Positions 11,967 through 23,052 of a stretch of 64,000 bases of DNA are shown piece by piece. The position numbers were made by a program, and so were the translations under genes. Within the stretch, counting starts at the first letter, position 1, and every line of letters begins with the position of its first letter. The DNA is taken from assembly GCF_040115645.1 (NCBI RefSeq), contig NW_027096008.1:806001-870000 (forward strand), given 5' to 3'. Below the pieces are notes generated by a model. That model was not told the origin of the DNA and did not search any database. It saw nothing but the letters and a program-made list of their open reading frames with translations. The DNA comes from Euwallacea fornicatus (Eukaryota; Arthropoda; Insecta; Coleoptera; Curculionidae).

Positions 11967-12142
11967 ATTTTATGTGCTCAAACACACATATTTTGTGACT
12001 TTTCAAACTTTGAAGCTCGATAGCTTCGGCAAATGAAGACCAAATTTCTTAAACAAAGTGTCAAAGTAATCACCTCAACGAGATTTTAAAGATGTCACAA
12101 CACATGATGATTGCATCTTGTTGAATTTCCAAGAAAAATAGT
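11967..12142 (+). repeat. Subtype Q' monomer
   Basis: It resembles Q through position 119 but continues TTTTAAAGATG, ATGATGATTGC and GAATTT. This copy begins after TAGT with ATTTTATG instead of ACTTTATG. Confidence 0.8.
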
Positions 12143-12318
12143 ACTTTATGTGCTCAAACACACATATTTTGTGACTTTTCAAATTTTGAAGCTCGATAAC
12201 TTTGGCAAATGTGGACCAAATTTGTTAAACAAAGTGTCAAATTAATCAGCTCGACGAGATTTTAAAGATGTCACAACACATCATGATTACATCTTGTTGA
12301 ACTTCCAAGAAAAATAGA
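12143..12318 (+). repeat. Subtype R monomer
   Basis: Marks are ATATTTTGTG, AAATTTTG, GATAACTTTGG, GTGG, TTTGTTAAAC, TCAGCTCGACG, TTTTAAAGATG, ATCATGATTAC and GAACTT. A sister form with AAACTTTG is common to the right of 19 kb, for example at 19533, 28861 and 33965. Confidence 0.8.
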
Positions 12319-12494
12319 ACTTTATGTGCTCAAACACACAACTTATGTGACTTTTCAAACTTTGAAGCTCGATAGCTTCGGCAAATGTGGACCAAATTTG
12401 TTAACCAAAGTGTCAAATTAATCAGCTCGACGAGATCTTTAAAATGACACAACAATTCATGATTGCATCTTGTTGAATTTCCAAGAAAAATAGT
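12319..12494 (+). repeat. Subtype S monomer
   Basis: Preceded by TAGA, it has AACTTATGTG, AAACTTTG, GATAGCTTCGG, GTGG, TTAACC, GACGAGATCTTTAAAATG, then CAATTCATGATTGC and GAATTT. The CTTATG state is nearly private to S. Confidence 0.8.
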
Positions 12495-12670
12495 ACTTTA
12501 TGTGCTCAAACACACAACTTTTGTGACTTTTCAAACTTTGAAGCTCGATAACTTCGGCAAATGTGGACCAAATTTGTTAAACAAAGTGTCAAATTAATTA
12601 GCTCGACGAGATTTTGAATATGTCACAACACATCATGATTGCATCTTGTTGAATTTCCAAGAAAAATAGT
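12495..12670 (+). repeat. Subtype T monomer
   Basis: Marks are AACTTTTGTG, AAACTTTG, GATAACTTCGG, GTGG, TTTGTTAAAC, the diagnostic TTAATTAGCTCGACG, TTTTGAATATG, ATCATGATTGC and GAATTT. It is almost always followed by U across the window. Confidence 0.85.
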
Positions 12671-12844
12671 ACTTTTTGTGCTCAAACACACAAGTTTTGT
12701 GACTTCCAATTTTGAAGCTCGATAACTTTGGCAAATGTGGACCAAATTTGTTAAACAAAGTGTCAAATTAATCAGCTCAACGAGATTTTAAAGATGTCAC
12801 AACACATCATGATTACATCTTGTTGAACTTCCAAGAAAAATAGA
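12671..12844 (+). repeat. Subtype U monomer (174 bp, with deletion)
   Basis: Marks are ACTTTTTGTG at the start, CAAGTTTTGTG, CAATTTTG, GATAACTTTGG, GTGG, TTTGTTAAAC, CTCAACG, TTTTAAAGATG, ATCATGATTAC and GAACTT. Elsewhere U is 176 bp (for example 7041-7216). Here GACTTCC replaces GACTTTTCC. Confidence 0.85.
12700..12707 (+). other. 2-bp deletion in U (M73)
   Basis: This is the same TGACTTCCAA state as at 11119. These two are the only net length changes in the window: unit starts checked by marker monomers remain in register from here to 63885. Confidence 0.9.
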
Positions 12845-14428
12845 TCTTTATGTGCTCAAACACACAACTTTTGTGACTTTTCAAACTTTGAAGCTCGATA
12901 GCTTCGGCAAATGTGGACCAAATTTGTTAACCAAAGTGTCAAATTAATCAGCTCGACGAGATCTTTAAAATGACACAACACACCATGATTACATCTTGTT
13001 GAACTTCCAAGAAAAATAGTACTTTATGTGCTCAAACACACAACTTTTGTGACTTTTCAAAATTTGAAGCTCGAAAGCTTCGGCAAATGAAGACCAAATT
13101 TCTTAAACAAAGTGTCAAATTAATCAGCTCAACGAGATTTTGAAGATGTCACAACACATGATGATTGCATCTTGTTGAACTTCCAAGAAAAATAGTACTT
13201 TATGTGCTCAAACACACATATTTTGTGACTTTTCAAACTTTGAAGCTCGATAGCTTCGGCAAATGAAGACCAAATTTCTTAAACAAAGTGTCAAATTAAT
13301 CAGCTCAACGAGATTTTAAAGATGTCACAACACATCATGATTACATCTTGTTGAACTTCCAAGAAAAATAGATCTTTATGTGCTCAAACACACAACTTTT
13401 GTGACTTTTCAAACTTTGAAGCTCGATAGCTTCGGCAAATGTGGACCAAATTTGTTAACCAAAGTGTCAAATTAATCAGCTCGACGAGATCTTTAAAATG
13501 ACACAACACACCATGATTACATCTTGTTGAACTTCCAAGAAAAATAGTACTTTATGTGCTCAAACACACAACTTTTGTGACTTTTCAAAATTTGAAGCTC
13601 GAAAGCTTCGGCAAATGAAGACCAAATTTCTTAAACAAAGTGTCAAATTAATCAGCTCAACGAGATTTTGAAGATGTCACAACACATGATGATTGCATCT
13701 TGTTGAACTTCCAAGAAAAATAGTACTTTATGTGCTCAAACACACATATTTTGTGACTTTTCAAACTTTGAAGCTCGATAGCTTCGGCAAATGAAGACCA
13801 AATTTCTTAAACAAAGTGTCAAAGTAATCACCTCAACGAGATTTTGAAGATGTCACAACACATGATGACTGCATCTTGTTGAATTTCCAAGAAAAATAGT
13901 ACTTTATGTGCTCAAACACACAACTTTTGTGACTTTTCAAAATTTGAAGCTCGAAAGCTTCGGCAAATGAAGACCAAATTTCTTAAACAAAGTGTCAAAT
14001 TAATCAGCTCAACGAGATTTTGAAGATGTCACAACACATGATGATTGCATCTTGTTGAACTTCCAAGAAAAATAGTACTTTATGTGCTCAAACACACATA
14101 TTTTGTGACTTTTCAAACTTTGAAGCTCGATAGCTTCGGCAAATGAAGACCAAATTTCTTAAACAAAGTGTCAAAGTAATCACCTCAACGAGATTTTAAA
14201 GATGTCACAACACATGATGATTGCATCTTGTTGAATTTCCAAGAAAAATAGTACTTTATGTGCTCAAACACACATATTTTGTGACTTTTCAAATTTTGAA
14301 GCTCGATAACTTTGGCAAATGTGGACCAAATTTGTTAAACAAAGTGTCAAATTAATCAGCTCGACGAGATTTTAAAGATGTCACAACACATCATGATTAC
14401 ATCTTGTTGAACTTCCAAGAAAAATAGT
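12845..14428 (+). repeat. 3-mer derivative, then partial HOR (M74-M82)
   Basis: The order is V P Q/U, then V P Q P Q' R. The hybrid M76 (13197-13372) starts as Q and ends as U (CTCAACG, TTTTAAAGATG, ATCATGATTAC). It fits a 9-mer that lost six monomers (1056 bp) by exchange between Q and U. Confidence 0.75.
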
Positions 14429-17045
14429 ACTTTATGTGCTCAAACACACAACTTTTGTGACTTTTCAAACTTTGAAGCTCGATAGCTTCGGCAAATGAAG
14501 ACCAAATTTGTTAAACAAAGTGTCAAATTAATCAGCTCGACGAGATTTTGAATATGTCACAACACATCATGATTGCATCTTGTTGAATTTCCAAGAAAAA
14601 TAGTACTTTATGTGCTCAAACACACATATTCTGTGACTTTTCAAATTTTGAAGCTCGATAACTTTGGCAAATGTGGACCAAATTTGTTAACCAAAGTGTC
14701 AAATTAATCAGCTCCACGAGATCTTTAAAATGACACAACAATTCATGATTGCATCTTGTTGAATTTCCAAGAAAAATAGTACTTTATGTGCTCAAACACA
14801 CATATTTTGTGACTTTTCAAACTTTGAAGCTCGATAGCTTCGGCAAATGAAGACCAAATTTCTTAAACAAAGTGTCAAAGTAATCACCTCAACGAGATTT
14901 TAAAGATGTCACAACACATGATGATTGCATCTTGTTGAATTTCCAAGAAAAATAGTACTTTATGTGCTCAAACACACAACTTTTGTGACTTTTCAAACTT
15001 TGAAGCTCGATAACTTCGGCAAATGTGGACCAAATTTCTTAAACAAAGTGTCAAAGTAATCACCTCAACGAGATTTTAAAGATGTCACAACACATCATGA
15101 TTACATCTTGTTGAACTTCCAAGAAAAATAGTACTTTATGTGCTCAAACACACAACTTTTGTGACTTTTCAAACTTTGAAGCTCGATAGCTTCGGCAAAT
15201 GAAGATCAAATTTGTTAAACAAAGTGTCAAATTAATCAGCTCGACGAGATTTTGAATATGTCACAACACATCATGATTGCATCTTGTTAAATTTCCAAGA
15301 AAAATAGTACTTTATGTGCTCAAACACACAACTTTTGTGACTTTTCCAATTTTGAAGCTCGATAACTTTGGCAAATGTGGACCAAATTTGTTAACCAAAG
15401 TGTCAAATTAATCAGCTCGACGAGATCTTTAAAATGACACAACAATTCATGATTGCATCTTGTTGAATTTCCAAGAAAAATAGTACTTTTTGTGCTCAAA
15501 CACACAACTTTTGTGACTTTTCAAACTTTGAAGCTCGATAACTTCGGCAAATGTGGACCAAATTTGTTAAACAAAGTGTCAAATTAATTAGCTCGACGAG
15601 ATTTTGAATATGTCACAACACATCATGATTGCATCTTGTTGAATTTCCAAGAAAAATAGTACTTTTTGTGCTCAAACACACAAGTTTTGTGACTTTTCCA
15701 ATTTTGAAGCTCGATAACTTTGGCAAATGTGGACCAAATTTGTTAAACAAAGTGTCAAATTAATCAGCTCAACGAGATTTTAAAGATGTCACAACACATC
15801 ATGATTACATCTTGTTGAACTTCCAAGAAAAATAGAACTTTATGTGCTCAAACACACAACTTTTGTGACTTTCCAAACTTTGAAGCTCGATAGCTTCGGC
15901 AAATGTGGACCAAATTTGTTAACCAAAGTGTCAAATTAATCAGCTCGACGAGATCTTTAAAATGACACAACACACCATGATTACATCTTGTTGAACTTCC
16001 AAGAAAAATAGTACTTTATGTGCTCAAACACACAACTTTTGTGACTTTTCAAAATTTGAAGCTCGAAAGCTTCGGCAAATGAAGACCAAATTTCTTAAAC
16101 AAAGTGTCAAATTAATCAGCTCAACGAGATTTTGAAGATGTCACAACACATGATGATTGCATCTTGTTGAACTTCCAAGAAAAATAGTACTTTATGTGCT
16201 CAAACACACATATTTTGTAACTTTTCAAACTTTGAAGCTCGATAGCTTCGGCAAATGAAGACCAAATTTCTTAAACAAAGTGTCAAAGTAATCACCTCAA
16301 CCAGATTTTGAAGATGTCACAACACATGATGATTGCATCTTGTTGAATTTCCAAGAAAAATAGTACTTTATGTGCTCAAACACACAACTTTTGTGACTTT
16401 TCAAACTTTGAAGCTCGATAGCTTCGGCAAATGAAGACCAAATTTCTTAAACAAAGTGTCAAAGTAATCACCTCAACGAGATTTTAAAGATGTCACAACA
16501 CATGATGATTGCATCCTGTTGAATTTCCAGGAAAAATAGTACATTATGTGCTCAAACACACAACTTTTGTGACTTTTCAAACTTTGAAGCTCGATAGCTT
16601 CGGCAAATGAAGACCAAATTTGTTAAACAAAGTGTCAAATTAATCAGCTCGACGAGATTTTGAATATGTCACAACACATCATGATTGCATCTTGTTGAAT
16701 TTCCAAGAAAAATAGTACTTTATGTGCTCAAACACACATATTCTGTGACTTTTCAAATTTTGAAGCTCGATAACTTTGGCAAATGTGGACCAAATTTGTT
16801 AACCAAAGTGTCAAATTAATCAGCTCCACGAGATCTTTAAAATGACACAACAATTCATGATTGCATCTTGTTGAATTTCCAAGAAAAATAGTACTTTATG
16901 TGCTCAAACACACAACTTTTGTGACTTTTCAAACTTTGAAGCTCGATAACTTCGGCAAATGTGGACCAAATTTGTTAAACAAAGTGTCAAATTAGTTAGC
17001 TCGACGAGATTTTGAATATGTCCCAACACATCATGATTGCATCTT
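14391..17045 (+). repeat. 15-monomer segment (2640 bp), copy A
   Basis: Units from W (M83) to T-like (M97) are repeated 2640 bp downstream. Shared private marks are ATATTCTGTG with CTCCACGAG (X), GAAGATCAAA, GACTTTCCAAACTT, CAACCAGATTTTG, GCATCCTGTTG, TTCCAGGAAA and TAGTACATTATG. Private to copy A are ACTTTTTGTG with AACTTTTGTG (15485), TTGTAACTT in M93 and TTGTTAAATTTCC near 15287. Confidence 0.85.
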
Positions 17046-19256
17046 GTTGAACTTCCAAGAAAAATAGTACTTTATGTGCTCAAACACACAACTTTTGTGA
17101 CTTTTCAAACTTTGAAGCTCGATAGCTTCGGCAAATGAAGATCAAATTTGTTAAACAAAGTGTCAAATTAATCAGCTCGACGAGATTTTGAATATGTCAC
17201 AACACATCATGATTGCATCTTGTTGAATTTCCAAGAAAAATAGTACTTTATGTGCTCAAACACACATATTCTGTGACTTTTCAAATTTTGAAGCTCGATA
17301 ACTTTGGCAAATGTGGACCAAATTTGTTAACCAAAGTGTCAAATTAATCAGCTCCACGAGATCTTTAAAATGACACAACAATTCATGATTGCATCTTGTT
17401 GAATTTCCAAGAAAAATAGTACTTTATGTGCTCAAACACACAACTTTTGTGACTTTTCAAACTTTGAAGCTCGATAGCTTCGGCAAATGAAGACCAAATT
17501 TCTTAAACAAAGTGTCAAAGTAATCACCTCAACGAGATTTTAAAGATGTCACAACACATGATGATTGCATCTTGTTGAATTTCCAAGAAAAATAGTACTT
17601 TATGTGCTCAAACACACAACTTTTGTGACTTTTCAAACTTTGAAGCTCGATAACTTCGGCAAATGTGGACCAAATTTCTTAAACAAAGTGTCAAAGTAAT
17701 CACCTCAACGAGATTTTAAAGATGTCACAACACATCATGATTACATCTTGTTGAACTTCCAAGAAAAATAGTACTTTATGTGCTCAAACACACAACTTTT
17801 GTGACTTTTCAAACTTTGAAGCTCGATAGCTTCGGCAAATGAAGATCAAATTTGTTAAACAAAGTGTCAAATTAATCAGCTCGACGAGATTTTGAATATG
17901 TCACAACACATCATGATTGCATCTTGTTGAATTTCCAAGAAAAATAGTACTTTATGTGCTCAAACACACAACTTTTGTGACTTTTCCAATTTTGAAGCTC
18001 GATAACTTTGGCAAATGTGGACCAAATTTGTTAACCAAAGTGTCAAATTAATCAGCTCGACGAGATCTTTAAAATGACACAACAATTCATGATTGCATCT
18101 TGTTGAATTTCCAAGAAAAATAGTACTTTATGTGCTCAAACACACAACTTTTGTGACTTTTCAAACTTTGAAGCTCGATAACTTCGGCAAATGTGGACCA
18201 AATTTGTTAAACAAAGTGTCAAATTAATTAGCTCGACGAGATTTTGAATATGTCACAACACATCATGATTGCATCTTGTTGAATTTCCAAGAAAAATAGT
18301 ACTTTTTGTGCTCAAACACACAAGTTTTGTGACTTTTCCAATTTTGAAGCTCGATAACTTTGGCAAATGTGGACCAAATTTGTTAAACAAAGTGTCAAAT
18401 TAATCAGCTCAACGAGATTTTAAAGATGTCACAACACATCATGATTACATCTTGTTGAACTTCCAAGAAAAATAGAACTTTATGTGCTCAAACACACAAC
18501 TTTTGTGACTTTCCAAACTTTGAAGCTCGATAGCTTCGGCAAATGTGGACCAAATTTGTTAACCAAAGTGTCAAATTAATCAGCTCGACGAGATCTTTAA
18601 AATGACACAACACACCATGATTACATCTTGTTGAACTTCCAAGAAAAATAGTACTTTATGTGCTCAAACACACAACTTTTGTGACTTTTCAAAATTTGAA
18701 GCTCGAAAGCTTCGGCAAATGAAGACCAAATTTCTTAAACAAAGTGTCAAATTAATCAGCTCAACGAGATTTTGAAGATGTCACAACACATGATGATTGC
18801 ATCTTGTTGAACTTCCAAGAAAAATAGTACTTTATGTGCTCAAACACACATATTTTGTGACTTTTCAAACTTTGAAGCTCGATAGCTTCGGCAAATGAAG
18901 ACCAAATTTCTTAAACAAAGTGTCAAAGTAATCACCTCAACCAGATTTTGAAGATGTCACAACACATGATGATTGCATCTTGTTGAATTTCCAAGAAAAA
19001 TAGTACTTTATGTGCTCAAACACACAACTTTTGTGACTTTTCAAACTTTGAAGCTCGATAGCTTCGGCAAATGAAGACCAAATTTCTTAAACAAAGTGTC
19101 AAAGTAATCACCTCAACGAGATTTTAAAGATGTCACAACACATGATGATTGCATCCTGTTGAATTTCCAGGAAAAATAGTACATTATGTGCTCAAACACA
19201 CAACTTTTGTGACTTTTCAAACTTTGAAGCTCGATAGCTTCGGCAAATGAAGACCA
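17045..19256 (+). repeat. 15-monomer segment (2640 bp), copy B
   Basis: This is the second copy of the 2640-bp block, carrying the same private marks at a constant offset. It stops matching near 19257, where M110 reads CCAACTTTGTAAAAC and then TGTCGCAACAC. M100 has AACTTTTGTG where the copy A counterpart M85 has ATATTTTGTG. The X unit at 17245 and the W unit at 17069 begin this copy. Confidence 0.85.
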
Positions 19257-20412
19257 ACTTTGTAAAACAAAGTGTCAAATTAATCAGCTCGACGAGATTT
19301 TGAAGATGTCGCAACACATGATGATTGCATCTTGTTGAACTTCCAAGAAAAATAGTACTTTATGTGCTCAAACACACAACTTTTGTGACTTTTCAAAATT
19401 TGAAGCTCGAAAGCTTCGGCAAATGAAGACCAAATTTGTTAAACAAAGTGTCAAATTAATCAGCTCGACGAGATTTTGAATATGTCACAACACATCATGA
19501 TTGCATCTTGTTGAATTTCCAAGAAAAATAGTACTTTATGTGCTCAAACACACATATTTTGTGACTTTTCAAACTTTGAAGCTCGATAACTTTGGCAAAT
19601 GTGGACCAAATTTGTTAAACAAAGTGTCAAATTAATCAGCTCGACGAGATTTTAAAGATGTCACAACACATCATGATTACATCTTGTTGAACTTCCAAGA
19701 AAAATAGTACTTTATGTGCTCAAACACACAACTTTTGTGACTTTTCAAACTTTGAAGCTCGATAGCTTCGGCAAATGAAAACCAAATTTGTTAAACAAAG
19801 TGTCAAATTAATCAGCTCGACGAGATTTTGAATATGTCACAACACATCATGATTGCATCTTGTTGAATTTCCAAGAAAAATAGTACTTTATGTGCTCAAA
19901 CACACATATTTTGTAACTTTTCAAACTTTGAAGCTCGATAGCTTCGGCAAATGAAGACCAAATTTCTTAAACAAAGTGTCAAAGTAATCACCTCAACGAG
20001 ATTTTAAAGATGTCACAACACATCATGATTACATCTTGTTGAACTTCCAAGAAAAATAGTACTTTATGTGCTCAAACACACAACTTTTGTGACTTTTCAA
20101 ACTTTGAAGCTCGATAGCTTCGGCAAATGAAGACCAAATTTCTTAAACAAAGTGTCAAAGTAATCACCTCAACGAGATTTTGAAGATGTCACAACACATG
20201 ATGATTGCATCTTGTTGAATTTCCAAGAAAAATAGTACTTTATGTGCTCAAACACACAACTTTTGTGACTTTTCAAAATTTGAAGCTCGAAAGCTTCGGC
20301 AAATGAAGACCAAATTTCTTAAACAAAGTGTCACATTAATCAGCTCAACGAGATTTTGAAGATGTCACAACACATGATGATTGCATCTTGTTGAACTTCC
20401 AAGAAAAATAAT
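19257..20412 (+). repeat. Mixed monomers between duplicated blocks
   Basis: M110 (rest) to M116: a diverged W-like unit, a P/W hybrid (GAAAGCTTCGG with TTTTGAATATG), the R sister form, W with GAAAACC, two Q-like units and a P unit with GTCACATTAA. I see no repeated block longer than two or three monomers here, and no non-satellite sequence. Confidence 0.7.
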
Positions 20413-23052
20413 ACTTTATGTGCTCAAACACAGATATTTTGTGACTTTTCAAACTTTGAAGCTCGATAACTTCGGCAAATGTGGACCAAATTTGTTAACC
20501 AAAGTGTCAAATTAATCAGCTCAACGAGATTTTGAAGATGTCACAACACATGATGATTGCATCTTGATGAACTTCCAAGAAAAATAGTACTTTATGTGCT
20601 CAAACACACAACTTTTGTGACTTTTCAAACTTTGAAGCTCGATAGCTTCGGCAAATGAAGACCAAATTTCTTAAACAAAGTGTCAAAGTAATCACCTTAA
20701 CGAGATTTTAAAGATGTCACAACACATGATGATTGCATCTTGTTGAATTTCCAAGAAAAATAGTACTTTATGTGCTCAAACACACATATTTTGTGACTTT
20801 TCAAACTTTGAAGCTCGATAACTTCGGCAAATGTGGACCAAATTTCTTAAACAAAGTGTCAAATTAATCAGCTCATCGAGATTTTGAAGATGTCACAAAA
20901 CATCATGATTGCATCTTGTTGAATTTCCAAGAAAAATAGTACTTTATGTGCTCAAACACACATATTTTGTGACTTTTCAAACTTTGAAGCTCGATAACTT
21001 TGGCAAATGTGGACCAAATTTGTTAACCAAAGTGTTAAATTAATCAGCTCGACGAGATCTTTAAAATGACACAACACATCATGATTGCATCTTGTTGAAT
21101 TTCCAAGAAAAATAGTACTTTATGTCCTCAAACACACAACTTTTATGACTTTTCCAATTTTGAAGCTCGATAACTTTGGCAAATGTGGACCAAATTTGTT
21201 AACCAAAGTGTCAAATTAATCAGCTCGACGAGATCTTTAAAATGACACAACAATTCATGATTGCATCTTGTTGAATTTCCAAGAGAAATAGTACTTTATG
21301 TGCTCAAACACACAACTTTTGTGACTTTTCAAACTTTGAAGCTCGATAGCTTCGGCAAATGAAGACCAAATTTGTTAAACAAAGTGTCAAATTAATCAGC
21401 TCGACGAGATTTTGAATATGTCACAACACATCATGATTGCATCTTGTTGAATTTCCAAGAAAAATAGTACTTTATGTGCTCAAACACACAACTTTTGTGC
21501 CTTTTCCAATTTTGAAGCTCGATAACTTTGGCAAATGTGGACCAAATTTGTTAAACAAAGTGTCAAATTAATCAGCTCAACGAGATTTTAAAGATGTCAC
21601 AACACATCATGATTACATCTTGTTGAACTTCCAAGAAAAATAGAACTTTATGTGCTCAAACACACAACTTATTTGACTTTTCAAACTTTGAAGCTCGATA
21701 GCTTCGGCAAATGTGGACCAAATTTGTTAACCAAAGTGTCAAATTAATCAGCTCGACGAGATCTTTAAAATGACACAACAATTCATGATTGCATCTTGTT
21801 GAATTTCCAAGAAAAATAGTACTTTATGTGCTCAAACACACAACTTTTGTGACTTTTCAAACTTTGAAGCTCGATAACTTCGGCAAATGTGGACCAAATT
21901 TGTTAAACAAAGTGTCAAATTAATTAGCTCGACGAGATTTTGAATATGTCACAACACATCATGATTGCATCTTGTTGAATTTCCAAGAAAAATAGTACTT
22001 TTTGTGCTCAAACACACAAGTTTTGTGACTTTTCCAATTTTGAAGCTCGATAACTTTGGCAAATGTGGACCAAATTTGTTAAACAAAGTGTCAAATTAAT
22101 CAGCTCAACGAGATTTTAAAGATGTCACAACACATCATGATTACATCTTGTTGAACTTCCAAGAAAAATAGATCTTTATGTGCTCAAATACACAACTTTT
22201 GTGACTTTTCAAAATTTGAAGCTCGATAGCTTCGGCAAATGTGGACCAAATTTGTTAACCAAAGTGTCAAATTAATCAGCTCGACGAGATCTTTAAAATG
22301 ACACAACACACCATGATTACATCTTGTTGAACTTCCAAGAAAAATAGTACTTTATGTGCTCAAACACACAACTTTTGTGACTTTTCAAAATTTGAAGCTC
22401 GAAAGCTTCGGCAAATGAAGACCAAATTTCTTAAACAAAGTGTCAAATTAATCAGCTCAACGAGATTTTGAAGATGTCACAACACATGATGATTGCATCT
22501 TGTTGAACTTCCAAGAAAAATAGTACTTTATGTGCTCAAACACACATATTTTGTGACTTTTCAAACTTTGAAGCTCGATAGCTTCGGCAAATGAAGACCA
22601 AATTTCTTAAACAAAGTGTCAAAGTAATCACCTCAACGAGATTTTAAAGATGTCACAACACATGATGATTGCATCTTGTTGAATTTCCAAGAAAAATAGT
22701 ACTTTATGTGCTCAAACACACATATTTTGTGACTTTTCAAATTTTGAAGCTCGATAACTTTGGCAAATGTGGACCAAATTTGTTAAACAAAGTGTCAAAT
22801 TAATCAGCTCGACGAGATTTTAAAGATGTCACAACACATCATGATTACATCTTGTTGAACTTCCAAGAAAAATAGTACTTTATGTGCTCAAACACACAAC
22901 TTTTGTGACTTTTCAAACTTTGAAGCTCGATAGCTTCGGCAAATGAAGACCAAATTTGTTAAACAAAGTGTCAAATTAATCAGCTCGACGAGATTTTGAA
23001 TATGTCACAACACATCATGATTGCATCTTGTTGAATTTCCAAGAAAAATAGT
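20413..23052 (+). repeat. B-J-K-Y-Z-W-U-like-S-T-U module, then V-P-Q'-R-W
   Basis: M117-M131. B (20413-20588) has CACAGATATT after TAATACTTTATG and ends CTTGATGAACTT. J has CACCTTAACG, K has CTCATCGAG, Y has GTGTTAAATT, and Z has ATGTCCTC with TTTATGAC. The run continues into S-T-U-V-P-Q'-R of the left-hand HOR. This shows that the two HOR families are joined in a longer order and are not separate arrays. Confidence 0.8.

Larger units (their letters stand above)
11263..12844 (+). repeat. 9-monomer HOR, complete copy b (1582 bp)
   Basis: M65-M73 repeat V P Q P Q' R S T U, offset 1582 bp from copy a. Private differences are TTTGGAGCTC in Q (M67) and TAGTATTTTATG in Q' (M69). The same 2-bp deletion is present in U. 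The subtype entries below use this copy as the type specimen. Confidence 0.9.

Noticed and set aside
15320..15505. 61-codon open frame on the minus strand
   Set aside because: It lies wholly within satellite monomers M88-M89 and starts with GTG. It is open only because M89 reads ACTTTTTGTG, which removes the TAA that other units carry in this frame. No coding character is visible.
14391..19256. Pure assembly duplication
   Set aside because: The copies differ at several private positions (15485 versus 18125, 16207 versus 18847, 15288 versus 17928), which argues against simple duplication of one contig, although only spanning reads can exclude it.
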